This document shows positions 5,988 through 10,484 of a DNA stretch of 10,484 nt, in pieces. Numbering within the stretch: the stretch's first letter is position 1; each line of letters starts with the position of its first letter. The notes beneath the pieces are model-generated. The model searched no databases, was not told the DNA's origin, and worked only from the letters and a program-made list of their open reading frames with translations. Source of the stretch: Cyanobacteria bacterium OH_CBB_238 (GTDB lineage Bacteria > Cyanobacteriota > Vampirovibrionia > Gastranaerophilales > Gastranaerophilaceae); the NCBI GenBank assembly GCA_023409995.1, contig JAEYQN010000113.1, forward strand, positions 1 through 10,484, given 5' to 3'. The translations under genes were made by a program, and so were the position numbers.

Positions 5988-8189
5988 ATGGCTGATAAAG
6001 TAATTTTTAGAGAATTAGAAGAAATTTTAGTTTCTCAAAAGCGTTCCCAAGAAGATATAGATAAAATTTTTCTGGCATATAAATTTGCCGAGCGCTTGCA
6101 TGAAGGTCAGTATCGAATTAGCGAAGAGCCATATATTATTCACCCGTTTGAAGTGTCAAAAATACTGGCAGACTTGAGGGTTGATAAAAATACTGTAATA
6201 GCTGCTTTATTACATGATATTTTAGAAGACACAGATACGACTCCTGATGAAATTCTTTTACAATTTGGTGAAGATGTTTTAAATCTTGTTCAAGGAGTAA
6301 CCAAATTAGGCAAGTTTCAGTTTAAATCCAGTGAAGAACGACAGGCTGAAAACTTTAGAAAAATGTTTATTGCGATGGCGAATGATGTCAGAGTTATCTT
6401 TTTAAAGCTTGCTGATAGACTTCATAATATGCGTACTTTGAACTACATGGCGCAAAATAAACAGCAAAGGATTGCGCAAGAGACCTTGGATATTTTTGCT
6501 CCTTTGGCAAATCGATTGGGGATTGGTAAAATTAAAGCAGAACTTGAAGATCTTTCCCTAAGGTATTTGTATCCTGAGAAATACTTTGAAATAGCTCAAT
6601 TAGTTGCACAAAAAAAAACAGAGCGTGATCTAACTGTCCAATTATTAATTGATAAAATTTCTGCAAATCTAAAACAAAATAAAATATATGCGGAAATTTC
6701 AGGCAGAGCAAAACATTATTATAGTATCTATAAGAAAATGAGCCGGTTAAACCTTGCTTTTCATGATTTGTATGATATCACTGCTGTTAGGGTTATTGTA
6801 AAGGATGAACGAGAGTGCTATGAGGTTTTAGGAGTTATTCACTCTCAATTTAAACCCATACCAGGTAGATTTAAAGATTATATAGCTATGCCTAAAAGCA
6901 ATGGATACAAGTCGTTGCATACATCTGTTTTGGGGCCAAGACAAAAACCATTGGAAGTTCAGATAAGAACTGTTGATATGCACAATATTGCCGAATATGG
7001 GGTTGCTGCTCATTGGCGATATAAAGAGTCAGGTTCAGCTAAGGCTGATTCTGATAATGACATCAAATTCTCTTGGATGCGCAAGATGGTTGAGATGGAT
7101 GAAGAAACTACAAGCGCAAATGAATTTGTAGAAAATGTAAAACTAGACCTTTTCTCAAATCAGGTTTTTGCATTTACCCCGATGGGAGACGTTATTGATT
7201 TACCACAAGGCGCGACTACTGTGGATTTTGCCTATAGGATACATTCAGATGTCGGAAATAAAACTACAGGTGCTCTTATAAATGGGAGAATAGCTCAACT
7301 TGATACTAAGTTAAAAAATGGAGACATAGTTGAAATATTTACTTCGAAAACAGGTACTCCAAAATTACATTGGTTAAATTTTACGGTAACAAAACAAGCA
7401 CAATCAAAGATCAGACAATGGTTTAAAAAGAATAATAAAGAAGAGTATATTGCACTTGGCAAAAATTTGCTGGAAGTTGAATTAACTAAGGCGGCATTTG
7501 ATGAGCACTTAAAAAGTGGTGAGTTACAAAGAGTTTCTAAGTTACTTAATTATCAAGAATTAGAAGATCTTTATGCTGCTGTTGGAAATAGTGAGACTAC
7601 CGTAAATAAAGTTGCTAATAAACTTAAAAAGCCAGTGGCAGAAGATCCTGCGAAATTTGTTTCAACCTGGAAGCATAAAACTCATAAAAATGATATTCTT
7701 GGTCTTGAAGGGATGTTATATAGTTTTGCGAAATGTTGTACGCCACTTCCAGGAGAACCTATTGTTGGAGTTGTGACTAAAGGAAAAGGCGTTTCTATTC
7801 ATAGAATTGATTGTAATTCGCTTGATACCATACCTCCAGAACGATTAATGCAAATAAATTGGGCAGATTCGCAGCCTAATAAAACCTATATTACTTCTAT
7901 AAGAATTGACGTTACAGATAGAATGGGTATGCTCAAAGAAGTTTTAACAAAGGTAACTGATTGTGATACTAATATTACCTATGCAAATGTCAGTGCGAAT
8001 AACCCTAAAAAAATAGGGATTATAGAAATGGGTGTTGAAGTCAGCAGCATTGAAAGACTTAATACAGTTATTGCGGCACTTCAATCTCTTCCTGATGTTC
8101 ATTCAGTAAAGAGAGTTCCTATAAACTCAAATTCCAAAAGATATACAAATTCGACTGCAGCAAAAAAGAAAAAGACTAAGTCTAATTGA
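5988..8189 (+). CDS. rsh: Bifunctional (p)ppGpp synthetase/hydrolase (RelA/SpoT homologue)
   Basis: This long RSH enzyme makes and breaks (p)ppGpp, the stringent-response alarmone. The 733 residues carry the full domain order. The HD hydrolase is at about 25-200 (Arg43, His52, His76-Asp77 in LLHDILEDT, and LADRLHNMRT with Asp143 and Asn147). The synthetase is at about 220-380 (GRAKHYYSIYKK, then GYKSLHTSVLGP). TGS follows at about 391-452 (VFAFTPMGDVIDLP), then a helical region, a Cys/His-containing domain (KCCTPLPGE, His605, Cys609) and a C-terminal ACT domain (about 635-712). The synthetase loop reads RFKD (294-297), the RXKD form typical of bifunctional enzymes, not the EXDD of RelA. Since the hydrolase residues are also intact, both activities are expected. 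The ATG at 5988 has AAGGA 12 bases upstream. A nine-A run at codons 208-211 lies between the two catalytic domains. The last 8 bp overlap the convergent gene. A weak promoter, TAGTCA and TAATAT (5933-5961), is possible. Confidence 0.97.
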   Translation: MADKVIFRELEEILVSQKRSQEDIDKIFLAYKFAERLHEGQYRISEEPYIIHPFEVSKILADLRVDKNTVIAALLHDILEDTDTTPDEILLQFGEDVLNLVQGVTKLGKFQFKSSEERQAENFRKMFIAMANDVRVIFLKLADRLHNMRTLNYMAQNKQQRIAQETLDIFAPLANRLGIGKIKAELEDLSLRYLYPEKYFEIAQLVAQKKTERDLTVQLLIDKISANLKQNKIYAEISGRAKHYYSIYKKMSRLNLAFHDLYDITAVRVIVKDERECYEVLGVIHSQFKPIPGRFKDYIAMPKSNGYKSLHTSVLGPRQKPLEVQIRTVDMHNIAEYGVAAHWRYKESGSAKADSDNDIKFSWMRKMVEMDEETTSANEFVENVKLDLFSNQVFAFTPMGDVIDLPQGATTVDFAYRIHSDVGNKTTGALINGRIAQLDTKLKNGDIVEIFTSKTGTPKLHWLNFTVTKQAQSKIRQWFKKNNKEEYIALGKNLLEVELTKAAFDEHLKSGELQRVSKLLNYQELEDLYAAVGNSETTVNKVANKLKKPVAEDPAKFVSTWKHKTHKNDILGLEGMLYSFAKCCTPLPGEPIVGVVTKGKGVSIHRIDCNSLDTIPPERLMQINWADSQPNKTYITSIRIDVTDRMGMLKEVLTKVTDCDTNITYANVSANNPKKIGIIEMGVEVSSIERLNTVIAALQSLPDVHSVKRVPINSNSKRYTNSTAAKKKKTKSN

Positions 8190-9081
8190 TTTTTTTCTCT
8201 CTCTCGATCAATTTTGTTTCAAATTGAGCTAATGCTTGGGTACCCACTAGTTGTTCTAGTGCTGCTCTTTGTGTTAGAAATTCTAATTCGGCTTTTGATC
8301 TATTATCAATTGCTACCCTATAATAAGAATCTGCAATTAATAGATCGTCTTTTGAGCCTGCTTTAGCCACATTATAATATTTTTCTCGTTTGTTTAGTGT
8401 GTCTATAGACATTTTTAAGACTTTTGCAGATGTCATATAGTCGAAATATTCACTTATCATTCTTTTTTGTAAGTTATCAACTTTCTGAATAAGTATTATC
8501 ATGTCTGAATCTGTGACTTTTGTGAATTTATAATTTAAATCTTTGTCATTGAAAGATAAAGAGTTCAGTAATGAACCACTCATCATTGCTCCTGTGGCGG
8601 CAACAGGATTTATGAATCCGGCTCCGGCTACTGAAGAAAAGCTTGCAATAGGTCGTACTATTTTTTTTACAATACTATCTTTTGGCTTGTCTTGATCAGG
8701 ATTTGATAATTTATAGATAGCAAATTTGATAGTTTCACTTTTTGAAGCTGCTCCAGCCCACAGAATCTGTATATCTTCTAGCATTTCTTCTTTATCTATC
8801 TCTAGTGACTTTGAAATTTGCTTTGAAATTTCTTTCAATGTCATATCTGCATTTGTTATGCTTCTTATATATGTTTCATCATATGATGTTGTTTTGTTTT
8901 TTTCTTGTTCAGCCAGATCAATTACTTTAAACTCTTTTTCAATATCTTTACCAACACCCAGTCTGAAGGCAGGATCTTTAGGTAGCTTAAGGTCATCAAT
9001 CGTAGTTGCTGCATATGAAGATTGGGTAAGACAACAAGCAATTGAAAAAAGTATTAATGATTTTCCTATATTATTTTTCAT
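8182..9081 (-). CDS. Unknown exported helical protein, downstream paralogue; TolC-like hairpin at the C-terminus
   Basis: The family is not one I can name. The 299-residue protein starts with a Sec signal peptide (two Lys/Asn-rich turns, hydrophobic core 9-20) and a likely cut after Ala24 (SYA|A). The mature part has a module with EDIQILWAGAASKSETIKFAIYKL (102-125), a Gly/Ala-rich hydrophobic stretch (139-174), and a long helical region (190-299). Within the latter, LNKREKYYNVAKAGSKDDLLIADSYY through ALEQLVG (229-280) has the repeat pattern of TolC-family alpha-hairpins, where the a..L..L.G end closes a helix. No beta-barrel strands are seen, so it is not a full channel. It matches the upstream gene in layout and many positions. 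The ATG at 9081 overlaps the upstream stop (TGATG); a TTG at 9084 is an alternative. GGAGG (9098-9102) lies upstream at a long spacing of 16 bases. The 3' end overlaps rsh. Confidence 0.85.
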   Translation of the reverse strand: MKNNIGKSLILFSIACCLTQSSYAATTIDDLKLPKDPAFRLGVGKDIEKEFKVIDLAEQEKNKTTSYDETYIRSITNADMTLKEISKQISKSLEIDKEEMLEDIQILWAGAASKSETIKFAIYKLSNPDQDKPKDSIVKKIVRPIASFSSVAGAGFINPVAATGAMMSGSLLNSLSFNDKDLNYKFTKVTDSDMIILIQKVDNLQKRMISEYFDYMTSAKVLKMSIDTLNKREKYYNVAKAGSKDDLLIADSYYRVAIDNRSKAELEFLTQRAALEQLVGTQALAQFETKLIEREKKIN

Positions 9082-9914
9082 CAATTTTTCTTTATTGCCT
9101 CCGTGTTTAAGAGTTGATTTTTAAATGCATATTGTGATAGCAATAGCTTATCAACTGTTTCTTTTCCAGCAAGTCTTTCAAGCTCAAGATAATATTTTTT
9201 TGCATTTTGTTCTTGATTATATTCTTGAATTAGCATATCGTCATATAGTGCAGATGATATTATTTGTTCAATATTTCCTTTGCTCCTTAGAGCCTCTGAG
9301 TAATTTTTATTGTACAAAAGAATTCTAGACCTTGTATCTTTTAGCTTGTTTAGAGATCCTTTATAGTTATAGTACGAAGAAATTATTGAGTCTTGCAAGG
9401 TTTCAATCATCCCCGCAAGTTCTATTAATTCAGTATCTGAAAGTGGCGGATTTTGTTTTCCATCTGCTTTATTGATATAGCTATTTGCCAGTCTTCCAGT
9501 TGTGAACGAAGCAGATTGAACTAGCGAATCTGCACCTGCAAATGTTGGAAGAAAGGATGCCCCATAGACGAGTGCTGAAACTGTTTTTGCCATTGCAGAA
9601 GAGTGTAGTCTTCTATGGCTTTCAGGTGTATTAAGCTTCTTCATTGTAAATTTTATCAAATCATTTCTATCTACTGTAGATTTCCACAGAAGTTCTAAGT
9701 CTTTTATCTCATCATTGTGTTGGATTTGAACAAGGTTATCTAGGGCTTCTTTATTATCAACAATAAGGCTACCCTTCATAACTTTTTCTGAAGGTTTTAG
9801 ATTTACTGTTTGTTTTTTAACTCCACCTAGATCTATTTCTTCAGCTTTTGCAATGTTTGTAATGACTGAAAATGTAGAAAATATGCAGATATAAACTAGT
9901 GTTTTTTTTAACAT
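9081..9914 (-). CDS. Unknown exported helical protein, upstream paralogue; TolC-like hairpin at the C-terminus
   Basis: This 277-residue protein is the first gene of the pair. It has a clear Sec signal peptide: MLKK, hydrophobic core about 5-19, and a likely cut after Ala24 (AKA|E). The mature protein has the module KDLELLWKSTVDRNDLIKFTMKKL (71-94). A Gly/Ala/Ser-rich stretch follows (109-145), probably amphipathic or membrane-associating. The helical region (159-277) runs through IETLQDSIISSYYNYKGSL and ends its repeat at LERLAG (245-250). The paralogy with the next gene rests on shared (D/E)(I/L).(I/L)LW, IKF...KL, ISxYxxY and L..L.G positions in the same order. The ATG at 9914 has only a weak GAGAG upstream, which would mostly lie before the predicted transcript start. 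Export places it in the periplasm or at the outer membrane. The function is unknown; a periplasmic adaptor or scaffold is a guess. Confidence 0.86.
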   Translation of the reverse strand: MLKKTLVYICIFSTFSVITNIAKAEEIDLGGVKKQTVNLKPSEKVMKGSLIVDNKEALDNLVQIQHNDEIKDLELLWKSTVDRNDLIKFTMKKLNTPESHRRLHSSAMAKTVSALVYGASFLPTFAGADSLVQSASFTTGRLANSYINKADGKQNPPLSDTELIELAGMIETLQDSIISSYYNYKGSLNKLKDTRSRILLYNKNYSEALRSKGNIEQIISSALYDDMLIQEYNQEQNAKKYYLELERLAGKETVDKLLLSQYAFKNQLLNTEAIKKN

Positions 9915-9926
9915 AGACGTACTCTC

Positions 9927-9955
9927 AATATATACAATTTTATAGCATATATGAA
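9927..9955 (-). promoter_or_regulatory. Candidate promoter of the exported-paralogue pair
   Basis: On the minus strand TTCATA (9955-9950) and TATATT (9932-9927) are 17 bases apart, matching the consensus at four and five of six positions. The predicted transcript would begin about 6 bases before the ATG at 9914. Other AT-rich boxes nearby are possible. Confidence 0.28.
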
Positions 9956-10005
9956 TGGTGCTTTCTACTTTTTAGAGAATTACGTGAAGAAAACTTAATC
10001 ACTTC

Positions 10006-10034
10006 TAGAAAAGCTTTTATCTTTACAATATAAT
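10006..10034 (+). promoter_or_regulatory. Candidate promoter of kdsA
   Basis: A perfect -10 box TATAAT (10029-10034) is preceded at 17 bases by a weak -35, TAGAAA (10006-10011). Transcription from about 10041 would give a 25-base leader that contains the AGGGA ribosome binding site. With the minus-strand promoter at 9927-9955, it makes 9915-10065 a divergent promoter region. Confidence 0.5.
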
Positions 10035-10052
10035 TTTAACAAGTACTACAGT

Positions 10053-10057
10053 AGGGA
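10053..10057 (+). promoter_or_regulatory. Ribosome binding site that sets the kdsA start
   Basis: AGGGA lies 8 bases before the ATG at 10066 but only 2 bases before the in-frame ATG at 10060. The second ATG is therefore the better start. Confidence 0.6.
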
Positions 10058-10065
10058 ATATGTTT

Positions 10066-10484
10066 ATGACTGATATAAAAAAAATAAAATTAAACAATTT
10101 TGAAATTGGTGGTGACAAGCTGACAATTTTAGCAGGTCCCTGTGCCATTGAGAGCAGAGATGTTCTTTTTAGAACTGCAGAAGTATTGAAAACTATTGCT
10201 GATGAACTTGATATAAACTATGTTTTTAAATCTTCTTATGACAAAGCAAATAGAAGCTCTATAAACTCTTTTAGAGGGCCTGGAATAGATTTAGGGTTGG
10301 AGCTTTTACAAGAGGTAAAAAGAGAATTTGATGTCCCTATAGTGACTGATATTCATCAGATAGATGAGGCTCAAAAAGCCGCTGAAGTGGCTGATATCCT
10401 TCAAATACCTGCGTTTTTATGTAGGCAAACAGATCTTCTTGTTGCGGCTGCAAAAACGGGGAAAATTGTTAATATAAAAAAAGG
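10066..10484 (+). CDS. kdsA: 3-deoxy-8-phosphooctulonate synthase (KDO-8-phosphate synthase), 3' end missing
   Basis: KdsA condenses phosphoenolpyruvate with arabinose 5-phosphate to form KDO-8-phosphate, the precursor of the KDO sugar that links lipid A to the LPS core. The window holds 139 codons, about half of the usual 260-280 residues, before the right edge. The family signature is strong: LAGPCAIES (22-30), [30 protein letters not shown], and [19 protein letters not shown] near the edge. Cys26 in GPC occupies the metal-ligand position of metal-dependent (class II) enzymes such as that of Aquifex. Metal-independent enzymes such as that of E. coli have Asn there. The start at ATG 10066 follows an AGGGA 8 bases upstream. 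Presence of the gene implies a diderm cell with a KDO-containing envelope. It is divergent from the exported-paralogue pair. Confidence 0.96.
   Translation, partial: MTDIKKIKLNNFEIGGDKLTILAGPCAIESRDVLFRTAEVLKTIADELDINYVFKSSYDKANRSSINSFRGPGIDLGLELLQEVKREFDVPIVTDIHQIDEAQKAAEVADILQIPAFLCRQTDLLVAAAKTGKIVNIKK

Noticed and set aside
8010..8065. A lipobox in the downstream exported paralogue (SIAC before Cys16) was considered, and a stop or frameshift near the end of rsh was checked
   Set aside because: The lipobox lacks Leu/Val/Ile at -3 and the hydrophobic core is short before the Cys, so an ordinary Sec signal with a SYA|A cut fits better. The rsh frame is intact through its ACT domain.
8184..8213. 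AATTGAT/ATCAATT stem as a terminator between the convergent rsh and exported-protein genes
   Set aside because: Seven base pairs with one G-C pair and a 16-base loop would be weak. The T-tract does not follow directly on the minus strand, and the T-run on the + strand is interrupted.
8720..9130. Overlapping + strand open frames opposite the exported-protein genes
   Set aside because: They are antisense to two signal-peptide-bearing paralogues with coherent structure. They have no ribosome binding site and no family resemblance.
10001..10020. AAAAGCTTTT palindrome upstream of kdsA
   Set aside because: It is a short AT-rich palindrome overlapping the candidate promoter spacer. It has no second copy and nothing to separate it from chance.

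Overview
This is a low-G+C window (roughly one third G+C by eye) from a bacterium that uses all three standard stop codons, so TGA is not recoded. It holds eleven protein genes and no visible RNA gene, CRISPR array or insertion sequence. KdsA, a lipopolysaccharide-core enzyme, points to an outer membrane. The SecG sequence (LHSPKGDGLASIGGAANLF) is of the type I remember from Cyanobacteria. YvcK appears to carry an extension before its core, as cyanobacterial and clostridial versions do. With the AT-rich composition, this makes a non-photosynthetic relative of Cyanobacteria (Vampirovibrionia, for example the gut Gastranaerophilales) my best guess. That placement is inference.

Left part (1-3758, + strand): a tight operon of yvcK (5' end outside the window), panB, panC and a two-helix membrane protein of unknown function. 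Gaps are 2 bp or less, or genes overlap. PanB and PanC supply the pantoate and pantothenate steps of coenzyme A synthesis. The membrane protein ends in a domain that looks like a worn-out class III nucleotide cyclase fold. A glycine-zipper protein (minus strand, 3755-4690) converges on it, and the two genes share the CTAG that ends both.

Middle (4691-8189): dut faces right and is closed by a bidirectional hairpin terminator. On the minus strand, a DUF167 (YggU-like) gene and secG form a two-gene unit that ends at the same hairpin. A full-length bifunctional (p)ppGpp synthetase/hydrolase (rsh) reads right. It has a run of nine A residues exactly between its hydrolase and synthetase domains.

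Right part (8182-10484): two tandem minus-strand paralogues encode exported, mostly helical proteins. Their C-terminal halves resemble a single alpha-hairpin of TolC-type outer-membrane channels. The second overlaps the end of rsh by 8 bp. A divergent promoter region then leads into kdsA, cut by the right edge.

The housekeeping genes serve separate pathways: CoA, nucleotide hygiene, secretion, stringent response and LPS. The least explained parts are the cyclase-like membrane protein, the glycine-zipper protein and the exported paralogue pair. Coding is dense. No stretch over about 150 bases lacks a gene; the longest gaps are 9915-10065 and 4691-4824, both divergent promoter regions.
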